Shown: positions 44,564-52,954, numbered from the stretch's first letter. The stretch is DNA of 64,000 nt from Amycolatopsis sp. NBC_00345 (GCF_036116635.1 NZ_CP107995.1:8556001-8620000); one strand, 5' to 3'. The notes: generated from the letters alone by a model not told the origin. Numbers and translations are program-made.

Positions 44564-45443
44564 CGAGGATGAGGTGGTCGCCGCGATTGGGCGGCTGTTG
44601 CGCCGCGGGCTGCCGGTCACCCCGGCGACCGCGGATCCGGTGTTGCTCGAGTTGCGCGGGATCGGGGCGCGGGCGGTGGATCCCGCCGACGAGGCCAGCC
44701 GCATGGCGGCGCTGGACGGCACGTTGCGCGGCCTGCTCGCCCGGTTTCCGGACACCCGTTACGCCCCGGCGGCGCGGGTGCTGTTCGGGCTGCCCCCGGC
44801 CGCGCCCGGGCAGAACCTGACGGTCCGCCGTGAGCTGGCCGCCGGTCAGGCCGGGCACGAGGTGCACCACTTCCGCAAACGGGTCGAGCCCAGGCTGGTC
44901 GAGCAGGTCGCCTGGGAGCTGCTGGCGGATGCCGATCGGTTCACCCGCTCTCCGCTGATCGCGCCCAGGCTGGCGCCGGTGACCGAGCGGCAGCCGGTGC
45001 AGGCGGACCCGTTCGTGTGGGAGGTCGCCGAGCAGGAGGAGCACCTGTCCCGGTTGTGGTCGGCGATCTACGCCGCCCGCGCCGAGCTGCTGGGCCTCGA
45101 ACGGGTGATCAGTCTGGCCGGCGACCGGATCGATATCGGTCACCAGGCGGTGACCGCGGCGTGGCGGTGGGCCTGCGCCCGCGCCGAGGCGATCGGCTAC
45201 ACCACCGCGTTCGCGCCCGACCTGGCGCTGAACGACGTGGTCGCGCTCGCGGGCTGGACTCCGGCGCTGACCGAGGCGCAGGCCTCGCGGCTGACCGAGG
45301 CCGCCGGCGGCGGCGCCGGCCGTGAGCAGTTCGTGCACGCCCTGCACGGCGAGACTGGCCTGGGCAACGCCTGGACCGAGGGCTTCGCAGCCCGCACCCC
45401 ATGCCCCGGAAATACCCTTGAGAAGAACGGACCGATGTTGTGA
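44544..45443 (+). CDS. Helical protein of unknown family, first gene of the aaRS-like cluster
   Basis: A 299-residue, Ala/Arg/Glu-rich, mainly helical soluble protein. A middle segment (NLTVRRELAAGQAGHEVHHF, then RKRVEPRLVEQVAWELLADA) looks like a conserved core, and the C-terminal half has WRWACARAEAIGYTTAFAPD. The start ATG 44544 sits at the first base of the right arm of the inverted repeat; upstream in-frame codons lack conservation-like text. Its stop overlaps the next gene by 4 bp. It could be the regulator binding the inverted repeat or a structural partner; neither is proven. Confidence 0.7.
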   Translation: MPTKSPAEDEVVAAIGRLLRRGLPVTPATADPVLLELRGIGARAVDPADEASRMAALDGTLRGLLARFPDTRYAPAARVLFGLPPAAPGQNLTVRRELAAGQAGHEVHHFRKRVEPRLVEQVAWELLADADRFTRSPLIAPRLAPVTERQPVQADPFVWEVAEQEEHLSRLWSAIYAARAELLGLERVISLAGDRIDIGHQAVTAAWRWACARAEAIGYTTAFAPDLALNDVVALAGWTPALTEAQASRLTEAAGGGAGREQFVHALHGETGLGNAWTEGFAARTPCPGNTLEKNGPML

Positions 45444-46045
45444 CCAGCACCAATCCAGCCCTGGCCGCCGCGTTGGAGGCCGTCGCGGCCGGTGAGCCCC
45501 GCCGCTACGTCATCACCGGTGGTCCCTCGTCCGGCAAGGACGACCTGGTCGAGGCGGTGCATGCCGCCGGAATCCCGTGCATGGAAGAGGAACCGGGTCG
45601 CGAGATCTACCGCAAGCACCGCGAGCGCCTGGGCCGGCACCTGCTGCGCGAGGACCGGCGCGCGTATTCGCTGGAAGTCCTGGAGGCGTTCATCACCGAG
45701 TACACCGCCCACCGGCACGGAATCCGGTTCTACAACCGGGGCATCCCCGACGGCTACGGCTGGGAGGGTTTCTTCGGCCTGAAGCCGACCACCGAACTGG
45801 AGGACGCCACCGCGCGGTACCGCTACGACGCGGTTTTCGTGCTCGATCCGCTGGACACCTTCGAGGATCCCGACGACATCGTGTGGGCCAAGGAGCGGGA
45901 GATCCGCCGGGTGCACGAGCTGATCGTGCAGGGCTACTACGACGCCGGCTACGAGCCGGTGTTCGTCGCCCCCGACGCCGCCGCGGCGCGGCTGGATTTC
46001 ATCTGCGCCAACCTGCGCCTGCCCAAACCCAGCCGGGGCGTGTGA
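45440..46045 (+). CDS. AAA_28-type ATP-binding protein (nucleoside/nicotinamide-riboside-kinase-like)
   Basis: A 201-residue P-loop protein with Walker A GGPSSGKD (residues 27-34), then GIPCMEEEPGREIYRKH, a substrate-side motif of the AAA_28/NadR-kinase group. FYNRGIPDGYGW and FVLDPLDTF follow. These proteins phosphorylate small molecules such as nucleosides; the substrate here is unknown. GTG 45440 overlaps the previous stop, and its own stop overlaps the start of the next gene, giving a tightly coupled three-gene unit. Confidence 0.8.
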   Translation: MTSTNPALAAALEAVAAGEPRRYVITGGPSSGKDDLVEAVHAAGIPCMEEEPGREIYRKHRERLGRHLLREDRRAYSLEVLEAFITEYTAHRHGIRFYNRGIPDGYGWEGFFGLKPTTELEDATARYRYDAVFVLDPLDTFEDPDDIVWAKEREIRRVHELIVQGYYDAGYEPVFVAPDAAAARLDFICANLRLPKPSRGV

Positions 46046-47517
46046 ACACCGTGTCCCGCAACGGGAAGTCCTCACTGCTGATCTCGCCGAACAGCGTGCT
46101 GGCCAACGCGCTGCTGCGCACGATCGACATCCTCCGCCCGCGGGTGCTTGCCGCCCGGCCGGTGCGGATCGAGTTCGTGGTCGGTACCCAGATCAACGGC
46201 GCCCCGCACCTCGGGACGAACCTGGTGCAGGCCGCGGCGTTCCTGCTCGCCAAGACCGCGCGGCGGGAGTTCTCGATCGACACCACCGTCCGCTTCGGCG
46301 CGCTGGACAACGCCCCGCACGACGTCGTGCTGGACCCCGAGACCCACCACGCGTTCCAGCAGACCTATGTCCACGCCCTGGGCAAGGACGGCATCGGCGA
46401 GCTGATCGAGCGCTACTACCGTGCGTTCTTCGACTCGCTCTCGGAGGCCACCGACACCGACTACGCGGTCGAGACCTACACCGACCAGCAGGCCAGCCCC
46501 GGCTTCCGGGCTGAGTTCCTCCGCACCCTGGAACGGCTGGAGGACATCCGCTGGTGGATGGCCCCCAGCCACGGCGTCGTCCACGTCCGCATCCCCTGCC
46601 CGGAGTGCGGGTGGGCGGAGAAACGTGGCGACCGCACCAAGCTCGCGCACCTGGACGAGGACGGCGCCACCTTCACTGCGGCCTCCTTCGACCACGGCCC
46701 CTACGAGGCGCACATCGACCCCGAGGACGACGCTCCCTACCTGGATCTCGCGACGCTGTACCGGAACCTGGTCAAGGAGCGTGCGTTCGGCCGCGACGAG
46801 CGCACGCTGCACGTGATGATGAAGGGCGGCGACTGGACCTTCGGCTGCCAGCTCGTCGACGGCGCCCTCGGCGTCCTGGACACCCCGCCGGCGCACATGC
46901 CGAGCCGGATCTTCACCCCGCAGGTGCTCGCCCCGACCGGGGCGAAACTGTCCAAGTCGCTGCTGCGCGAACGCGGCATCGACGCGCTCCCGGCCGACGT
47001 CGAGCCGTGGATGCTCGACACCACCGCCTGGCCCGGCAGCGTCGACGACTACGTCGACGCGCTGGTCTGGCTGGTCGGCGAGCTGCTGACCGATCCGAAG
47101 CACTTCTTCCGCTCGTTCACCGTCAAGGAACTGGGCCGCCTGATGACCGCACGCCCCACCGGTACCGTCGTGCGCGCCCACGAGATGGGCATCTACAAGC
47201 GCTACTTCGACCTGATCGCCACCGGCCGCAAGACCACCGAGATCCGGGTCAACGACTCCAGCCGCCGCAAGATCAAGGCCGGATCGCTGATCCGGTTCCG
47301 CTGCCAGGGTGACCAGGTCCTCACCCGCGTCACCACGGTCAACCGGTACGCCGGCTTCGAGGAGATGTTCGACCACCAGGACGTCGCCGCGGTCAACCCG
47401 ACCGCCACCCGCGCCGAGCAGCTGGCCAACATCCGCCAGATCTACCCGCCCGAACGCGAAGCCCTCGGCGTCGTCGCCATCGGCATCGAACTGGTCGACC
47501 CGCCCCGGCCCGCCTGA
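46042..47517 (+). CDS. Class I aminoacyl-tRNA-synthetase-like protein fused to an ASCH domain
   Basis: A 491-residue protein. Residues 40-320 have a class I synthetase layout: HIGH-like NGAPHLGTN (52-60), a Cys-x2-Cys at 186-189 (PCPECGW), the GGDWTFGCQL region, and a KMSKS-like AKLSKS (301-306). The closest arrangement I can think of is class I LysRS. No anticodon-binding domain follows; instead residues about 380-486 form an ASCH/PUA-like domain (MGIYKRYFDLIATGRKTTEI, GSLIRFR), which binds RNA or modified nucleosides. GTG 46042 overlaps the upstream stop (GTGA). A role in adenylating or attaching an amino acid to RNA or a nucleotide is inferred. Confidence 0.8.
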   Translation: MNTVSRNGKSSLLISPNSVLANALLRTIDILRPRVLAARPVRIEFVVGTQINGAPHLGTNLVQAAAFLLAKTARREFSIDTTVRFGALDNAPHDVVLDPETHHAFQQTYVHALGKDGIGELIERYYRAFFDSLSEATDTDYAVETYTDQQASPGFRAEFLRTLERLEDIRWWMAPSHGVVHVRIPCPECGWAEKRGDRTKLAHLDEDGATFTAASFDHGPYEAHIDPEDDAPYLDLATLYRNLVKERAFGRDERTLHVMMKGGDWTFGCQLVDGALGVLDTPPAHMPSRIFTPQVLAPTGAKLSKSLLRERGIDALPADVEPWMLDTTAWPGSVDDYVDALVWLVGELLTDPKHFFRSFTVKELGRLMTARPTGTVVRAHEMGIYKRYFDLIATGRKTTEIRVNDSSRRKIKAGSLIRFRCQGDQVLTRVTTVNRYAGFEEMFDHQDVAAVNPTATRAEQLANIRQIYPPEREALGVVAIGIELVDPPRPA

Positions 47518-47601
47518 CCCTGCGACGGCAGGTCCCCGGCGGCTCGGGCCGAGACTCGCCGGCGTCACCTTGGTGGACGCGCTCTCGCACGGTTGCCGAG
47601 G

Positions 47602-47973
47602 TTACCTGGCCTCGGCCTTGTTGCGATCCTCGCTGGCCGCGGACGGCCAGCGCTGCGGCTCTGCTGGGAAACGAGCATGACCACGGAACCGAGTTGCGAT
47701 CCTCGCTCGCCGGACGGCGCGGGTGTGCTCTCGGTCGGTGGCGACCTTGGTGCCGCTGGCGTTCGGTGTCATTGAGTGTGTCTTGCGGCCCCCGGTGCGA
47801 CGTGCCGCCGCGATGAAGGGGGCGAGTCCGTCGCGCAGGCGCGCTGCGTTGCCGTCGGACAGGTCGATCTCGTAGGTGACCCCGTCCAACGCGAACGGAA
47901 CGGTCTGCGCGGCATCACTTCCGTCGATATCGTCGACCAAGTCGACTCGGACTTTCTGCGCTATGGATATCAT
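47602..47973 (-). CDS. Lsr2-like nucleoid protein, degenerate C-terminus
   Basis: About 123 residues. The N-terminal half (IAQKVRVDLVDDIDGSDAAQ, TYEIDLSDGNAARLRDGLAP) is a clear Lsr2 dimerisation domain. The C-terminal half keeps TDREHTRAVRRAR and RFPAEPQRW but lacks the usual RGR AT-hook-like core, so DNA binding may be altered or lost. ATG 47973 follows AGGGTGG; an upstream ATG at 48000 is also possible. Lsr2 silences foreign AT-rich DNA, and a copy in an accessory region is not unusual. Confidence 0.65.
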   Translation of the reverse strand: MISIAQKVRVDLVDDIDGSDAAQTVPFALDGVTYEIDLSDGNAARLRDGLAPFIAAARRTGGRKTHSMTPNASGTKVATDREHTRAVRRARIATRFRGHARFPAEPQRWPSAASEDRNKAEAR

Positions 47974-48021
47974 CCACCCTTTCTTTTGTTCTCCGAACAT
48001 AATTCCCCTGCGGGAAACAAT

Positions 48022-48520
48022 TCACAGTAGCTCCGGTCGATCAATACTCTCGACGCGGGTCGCCAAGGTGTCCGGGCTGCAGGGGGAAACTGAGTCTTCG
48101 TCAGCCGCGCCGCGGCGGCGGGAGTCGGCGCGAGACGCAGGACAGCGCGTGCTTCGAGGCTGGCCAGATTGGTCACGGTGCTCTTGGCGAACGGCTAGGA
48201 AACCGGGGTAGTACTCGCGCAGCACCGCCCGCAATTCCTGGACGGCCTGGGTGCGCCGCCACGGTCCGGACGAGGTTGCTGTCGGCGGTAACGGCCGGTG
48301 GACGTGGGCGTCGTCCGCAGGACGTTCGCCGGCGTCGTGGCGTCGTGGCGTCGATGTGGTCGGACTTCTTGCGCGCAACGGAGTGGCGCTCGAGGTAGCG
48401 GGCCATCGCCATCGGGTTGATCGCGTAGAACCGGCGACCGGTCTGGCGCAATGCTGCCACGAGCAGGCCGGGGGGAGTTTCGATCGCGACGGGGATCGGG
48501 TCGGCGTTGTCGCCGGCGAA
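48022..48520 (-). pseudogene. IS110-family transposase remnant
   Basis: In successive shifted frames one finds PVAIETPPGLLVAALRQTGR, FYAINPMAMARYLERHSVAR, KKSDHIDATT, then after frame changes AVQELRAVLREYYPGFLA. These are hallmarks of the IS110/IS1111 DEDD transposase N-terminal half. The start and the C-terminal Ser-containing domain are missing, and several indels break the frame. No flanking inverted repeats are expected for IS110. Dead element. Confidence 0.8.
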
Positions 48521-48567
48521 CGTGAGTGGGGCCTGCCGCGCGTTGTCCGCGGCAGGCCCCACTCACG
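48521..48567. terminator. 20-bp perfect stem-loop terminator
   Basis: CGTGAGTGGGGCCTGCCGCG pairs without mismatch to its complement around a 7-nt loop. It lies 27 bp downstream of the NUDIX stop (minus strand) and exactly at the edge of the IS110 remnant, so it ends the RNR-NUDIX transcript; it might also have been the IS insertion target. Confidence 0.85.
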
Positions 48568-48594
48568 TCTCCAGGGCTGTGGCCCAGGCGCTCC

Positions 48595-49065
48595 CTACGC
48601 GGGGACCTGGGTGAAGCCGAACTCGCGCAGCACGCGCCCGTTCTGCGCGTCGTGCCACGCGGGCCCGATGAACTCGAGCGCGTCGGCGGGCAGCTGCTCC
48701 GGGTCGGCCCAGGCGAGTTCGGTGCATTTGTGCGGTTCGCGGATCTCCGGGGTGCCGTTCCAGGAGCGGGTGGTGAAGAAGATGTCGACCCGCGGTTCCT
48801 GGGAGTTGCGGAACATCGTGCCGCCCGGTCGCAGGTCGGCCGGGTCCAGGACGACGCCCAGTTCTTCGGCGACTTCGCGGACCGCGCACGCGGTCGGGGT
48901 CTCGCCCAAATCGACGTGTCCTGCCGGGAGCCCGAGCTGCCCGTCGGCGTAGCCGCTGCCGGCCCGGCGCATGAGCAAGATTTTTCCTTGCTGGACAAGG
49001 AAGACGTGCACGGCGAGGGGGTAGCGGTCGTGCTTGGTGTCGAACACGTACTGCGGGGCGGCCAT
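48595..49065 (-). CDS. NUDIX hydrolase
   Basis: A 156-residue enzyme with a complete Nudix box (from GHVDLGETP to REVAEELGV), matching GX5EX7REUXEEXGU. It begins with DTKHDRYPLAVHVFLVQQGK and ends with FIGPAWHDAQNGRVLREFGF. Such proteins hydrolyse nucleoside diphosphate derivatives, often to remove damaged or signalling nucleotides. ATG 49065 follows GAGGAG inside the preceding intergenic 8 bp, so it is co-transcribed with the reductase-like gene. Confidence 0.9.
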   Translation of the reverse strand: MAAPQYVFDTKHDRYPLAVHVFLVQQGKILLMRRAGSGYADGQLGLPAGHVDLGETPTACAVREVAEELGVVLDPADLRPGGTMFRNSQEPRVDIFFTTRSWNGTPEIREPHKCTELAWADPEQLPADALEFIGPAWHDAQNGRVLREFGFTQVPA

Positions 49066-49073
49066 GGGTCTCC

Positions 49074-50791
49074 TCAGCGGGCGGTCGCGGGTGCGGTGGC
49101 GAGGGCTTGCGGCTGGACGGAGCGTGATCCGTCGACATACACGGTAATGCCCTTGCAGCCCAGCTCGAACGCGGTGGCGTACGTGTCGTACACGTCAGTC
49201 GGGGACGCCGTGCCGGGCAGGTTGACCGTCTTGGACACGGCCTCGTCCACGCAGGCCTGCACGGCGGCGGCCATCGCGAGGTGCCCGGACGGGCTGATCT
49301 GCGTCGCGGTCGCCAGCACGCCCCGCAGCCGCTCGGGCAGCGTCGGATCGGCCGGGAGCCGGCCGTGCGTGGCCACGAACCCGAGCACGTCGGTCCGGCC
49401 GGCGGCCGTGAGCGCGGCGACGACGTCGGCCCGCTGGTGGCCGGGCAGGTCGTCGGAGAGCCGGAACAGCGGCTCGATCCCGGTCGAGGCGTGCACGACC
49501 GGCGCCGAGCGGCCGGTCGGCGGCACCGCGATCGTGGAGGAGTTACGCAGCAAGCCGGTGGTGGCGATGTCATCGGCGAGGGCGGCCCAGTCGCCGCGGG
49601 TCACGCTGTCGACCTCCAGCGAGGCGAAGCGGCGCAGGAACGCCGGGTCGGCGTAGCGGGACCGGCCGCCGGCCACGGGGGGCAGCCGCCGCGGGTGCGG
49701 GCGAGCTCGACGGAGGCGAGTTTGGAGGTGTAGTTGACCAGCGCCAGCACCTCCTGAGCCAGCCGCCGTCCCTCGACGCTGTCGTACGGATGCCCGGCGG
49801 CGAGCAGCAGGTCCGCCAGCCCGCACACCCCGACACCGATCTTGCGTTTGACGCCCATGACCTGCGCCGACAGCGGCGATGGGTAGTGGGCGAGGCTGGC
49901 CTCGATCGCGTCGTCCAGCGCCCGCACCAGCGTGCGGGTGGTGGATGCGAGCGCGTCGAGGTCAACCGGGACGAGGGCGTCGCCGGTGTGGAAGCGGCCG
50001 AGGTTGAGGTACCCGAACTGGCAGGTCTCCCCGGCGACCAGGCCGACCTCCGCACACGGTGCGGTCGAGACGTAGGCGCCGGCCTCCGGGGTCGGGTTGG
50101 CCTCGTTCATCCGGTCGGCGAACAGCAGCCCCGGATCCGCGCAGACGTGCGCGGCCTGCGCCGCGGCGGTCAGCAGGTTCCGCTCCCGGCCGGGCCCGCC
50201 GAGTGCGGCCCGCATCTGCGCGTCGGTGACGTGCAGCGAGATGTTGAATTTCCAGTGCTCGCCGCGGGCGTCGGCGCCGACCTTGCAGCCGATGAACTCC
50301 CCGGCGGCCGGGTGGTCGAGCGACAGGATGGCCATGTTCCCGACCGGCCGGTCCTCGCCGCCGGACGCGGCACCGGTGACGGCGACGTCGTTGAGGTAGC
50401 GCAGCACCCCGACCGGGTCGTCCAGCTCATCGAGGGAGAACCCGGTGCCCATCCCGGCCCGGTGGTAGCCGTCCACGATCGTCTTCACCGCGGCGAGGTC
50501 TCCGCGCAGGTCCACCGGCGGGACCGCGCACGCGGCCAGCGGCCGGTCGAAGTACCGGCCGGCGTTGGTCATGATCGGGGTGGAGAACACGATCCGTTCC
50601 GTGTCCAGGGCCCAGCCGAGCCGTTCGCTGAACGCCTCGGCGCCGGCCGGGTCGAAGCGGGCGTCGGCGTGCTCCAGCGTGGCGACGATGCGGGTCACCA
50701 TGTCCTGCGCGGTCTCGTGCTCGGAGATCATCCGGCCGGAGCGCAGATAGGCCTCCAGGTGTGGGCTGGTGGGGAATGTCGAGCGATACAC
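49074..50791 (-). CDS. Small ribonucleotide-reductase-like enzyme, frameshifted in a C-run
   Basis: About 572 residues if one base is restored. The first part has STPIMTNAGRYFDRPLAACA, DGYHRAGMGTGFSLDEL, and PCAEVGLVAGETCQFGYLNL, the radical-Cys region of class II (adenosylcobalamin-dependent) or NrdA-like reductases. After VNYTSKLASVELARTRGGC the frame is lost at six C (six G at 49677-49682 on plus); adding one C continues into PPVAGGRSRYADPAFLRRF and down to the C-terminus. GTG 50791 is preceded by GAGGAAC. It is shorter than housekeeping reductases and lacks a separate C-terminal redox tail, so it may act on an unusual nucleotide. Sequencing error, pseudogene and programmed slippage are all possible. 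Confidence 0.78.
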
Positions 50792-50943
50792 GATGGTTCC
50801 TCGTCTCCCGTGAGCTGCAGGGCTGGCGCCGGTGGGCGCCGGGAGATCTGAGAACACCGCGACCCGCGGGTGGGCAACTAGGCTGAGGGGCGACTCACGG
50901 TGCGTTCACGCACACTCACGGTCCCTAGCTGGCGGAGGCGGCG

Positions 50944-52461
50944 ATGACGACGGGCACGACCAGCACCACCGGCACCGGCGGGCCGGATGCCGAGGCGAAC
51001 GTGTTCGCCGTCGAGCTCGAACGCTGGCGCGACGTGCGCGGCTTTTCCCGCGCCGCGCTGGCCAAGGCGATGGGCTACGACCGCTCCTACGTCTCGAAGG
51101 TGCTCTCCGGCGCCGAACGGCCGTCGGAGGCGTTCGCCGGGCACGCCGAGGCCGCGCTGCGCGCCGGCGGCGCCCTGCATACCGCGTTCCGCGACTTCGA
51201 GGCCCACCGCCCCGCCAAGCTCCGCCCGGTGGCGCCGCCGGTCGCCGACCTGGCCGTGGGGACGGGCAGCCTGGTCGTCGACCACGACGACGCGACCCTG
51301 CGCTACGAGGACGGGGTCTACCGGCTCACCCAGCGCCGCCACCTGGTCAACCGGGGCACCGAGCCGATCAGCCGCTACCTGATCCGCATCTCCGTCGACC
51401 GCTACCCGGGCGATCCGGAGCGCTCGAACCAGCTCTACAGCGAGAACCCGCTCGCCTGGGATGAGATCGACCTGCGCGCCTGGCACGGCCGCGCCCGCGC
51501 GAACCCGATGGACTGGACCGCCCACCACGACCGCGACGCCTTCAAGGAAGTCTGGCTGCTCTTCGCTGGTGAGCACGGGCACTTTCCCTTGTATCCCGGC
51601 GAATCCTGCTGGATCGAGTACGAGTACACCGTGAGCGAGGTGCACTGGGGCAACTGGTTCCAGCGCGCTGTCCGGCTCCCGACCCGCACCCTGTCGGTGT
51701 GCCTGGACTTCCCCGCCGACCTGTCGGCCGCGGTGTGGGGGCTGCACACCTCGATGACCGCGCAGGCCATGCCGTTCGCCACCGCCATCGGCCGCGACGA
51801 CACCGGCGACCGGCACGTCTTCTCCTGGTCCTGCGAAGACCCGCCGCTGCACGCCCGCTACCGGCTCGAATGGGACTTCCGCGGCCGTGCCGCCGCCCCG
51901 GACGGTCCGCCCCCGGCGCCGAGCACGGTGATGGCCTCGCTCGGCGTCGTGCAGGACACCGACCCGGCACTGCGCCACGTCGCCCGCCGGTTCGACCTCC
52001 CGGCCGAGGCCGAGGACGCCCGCAGGGTGGTGACCGAGCTGAACTCGGCGTGCGAGCGGGTCGCCCAGGCCCACACGTTCGGCAAGGGCATGGGCATCGC
52101 CGCCCCGCAGATCGGCATCGACCGCGCGGCCGCGATCGTGCGGACCCCGGACGGCGAAGCGATCACCCTGTTCAACCCGGCCATCATCGAGTCCGCCGGC
52201 GACGTCGACGAACAGTACGAAGGCTGCCTGTCCTTCTTCGACGTCCGCGGCCAGGTCCCGCGCGCCCACGTGATCCACGTCGAGCACACGACCATCGACG
52301 GCCAGACGAAGATCACCGTGTTCGAGCGCGGCGTCGCCCGCCTCGTCGCCCACGAGGTCGACCACTTGCACGGAATGCTCTACACCGACCGGATGCGCGA
52401 CGGCGTCGACCCGATCCCGGTCGAGCAGTACCGCGGCACCGGGTCGAGCTGGAAATACTGA
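50944..52461 (+). CDS. XRE-type HTH protein fused to peptide deformylase
   Basis: A 505-residue fusion. Residues about 20-75 form an XRE helix-turn-helix (FSRAALAKAMGYDRSYVSKV). The middle 230 residues are a beta-rich domain of the kind seen after HTH in Streptomyces regulators (RRHLVNRGTEPISRYLIRIS, PLYPGESCWIEYEYTV). The last 170 residues are a peptide deformylase with all three motifs: GMGIAAPQIG, EGCLSF, and HEVDHLHG, so catalytically complete. ATG 50944 follows GGCGGAGGCGGCG. It is divergent from the reductase-like gene 152 bp away. Confidence 0.88.
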   Translation: MTTGTTSTTGTGGPDAEANVFAVELERWRDVRGFSRAALAKAMGYDRSYVSKVLSGAERPSEAFAGHAEAALRAGGALHTAFRDFEAHRPAKLRPVAPPVADLAVGTGSLVVDHDDATLRYEDGVYRLTQRRHLVNRGTEPISRYLIRISVDRYPGDPERSNQLYSENPLAWDEIDLRAWHGRARANPMDWTAHHDRDAFKEVWLLFAGEHGHFPLYPGESCWIEYEYTVSEVHWGNWFQRAVRLPTRTLSVCLDFPADLSAAVWGLHTSMTAQAMPFATAIGRDDTGDRHVFSWSCEDPPLHARYRLEWDFRGRAAAPDGPPPAPSTVMASLGVVQDTDPALRHVARRFDLPAEAEDARRVVTELNSACERVAQAHTFGKGMGIAAPQIGIDRAAAIVRTPDGEAITLFNPAIIESAGDVDEQYEGCLSFFDVRGQVPRAHVIHVEHTTIDGQTKITVFERGVARLVAHEVDHLHGMLYTDRMRDGVDPIPVEQYRGTGSSWKY

Positions 52462-52723
52462 TGGACAACGCTGGATCGGGCATCCCGGCCAGTGTCGGGG
52501 TCGCACGGTCGCGTTGTTACCGGTTGTCTCCGGGTTCGGCGGCGGCAATGCGGCGCAGGGGGCCAAGCCAGGTAGGTAAGCGACCTGCGGCCCCGGCCGC
52601 TTCTGCTGAGGTCATGCCCCGGGTGTGTCGCCTCGTCGGCTCCGGTCTGCTTCGCTCATGTCCGCAACTTGTCCGGGTTGCTTCCGCGGTGCGGCCACGA
52701 CGGCGAATCCTCCGGGCGCTCGC
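52462..52723. other. Intergenic tail after the deformylase fusion
   Basis: No supported gene. A plus-strand frame continues over it without conserved text. It leads into the repeat copy and the tRNA. Confidence 0.4.
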
Positions 52724-52855
52724 TGTCTCCAGCAACCCCAGGATGGAACGGCAGAAGGCAGGCTCGGCGGCGCTCAGCGTGTCTCCGATTGGGCTCCGTT
52801 GCTCGTGAACCCGCCCGATGTCTCCGAACGTCTCCGGGTGACAAGATCGGCAAAA
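52724..52855 (+). repeat. Long imperfect direct repeat, copy 2
   Basis: Matches copy 1 at 29020-29101 in the same orientation: GTCTCCAGCAACCCCAGGAT onward through GAACGG-c-AGAAGGCAGG, then after an insertion of about 50 bases GTCTCCGGGTGACAAG and CGGCAAAA. It ends 27 bp from the 3' end of tRNA-Lys. Confidence 0.7.
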
Positions 52856-52881
52856 GACGCGGCTGAGCTGCGGATATGTAG

Positions 52882-52954
52882 TGGGCCGCCAGGGGCTCGA
52901 ACCCTGGACCCGAGGATTAAAAGTCCTCTGCTCTACCAACTGAGCTAGCGGCCC
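52882..52954 (-). tRNA. tRNA-Lys (anticodon TTT)
   Basis: A 73-nt cloverleaf on the minus strand: acceptor GGGCCGC/GCGGCCC with discriminator A, D arm GCTC-AGTTGGTA-GAGC, anticodon stem GAGGA/TCCTC with loop CTTTTAA (anticodon TTT), and T arm CAGGG-TTCGAGC-CCCTG. CCA is not encoded. Its 3' end points to the accessory region, so it could serve as an integration site. Confidence 0.97.

Noticed and set aside
52882..52954. tRNA-Lys as a proven attachment site of an integrative element
   Set aside because: No integrase gene and no second copy of the tRNA 3' end was found in the window; only the nearby long repeat hints at an island.
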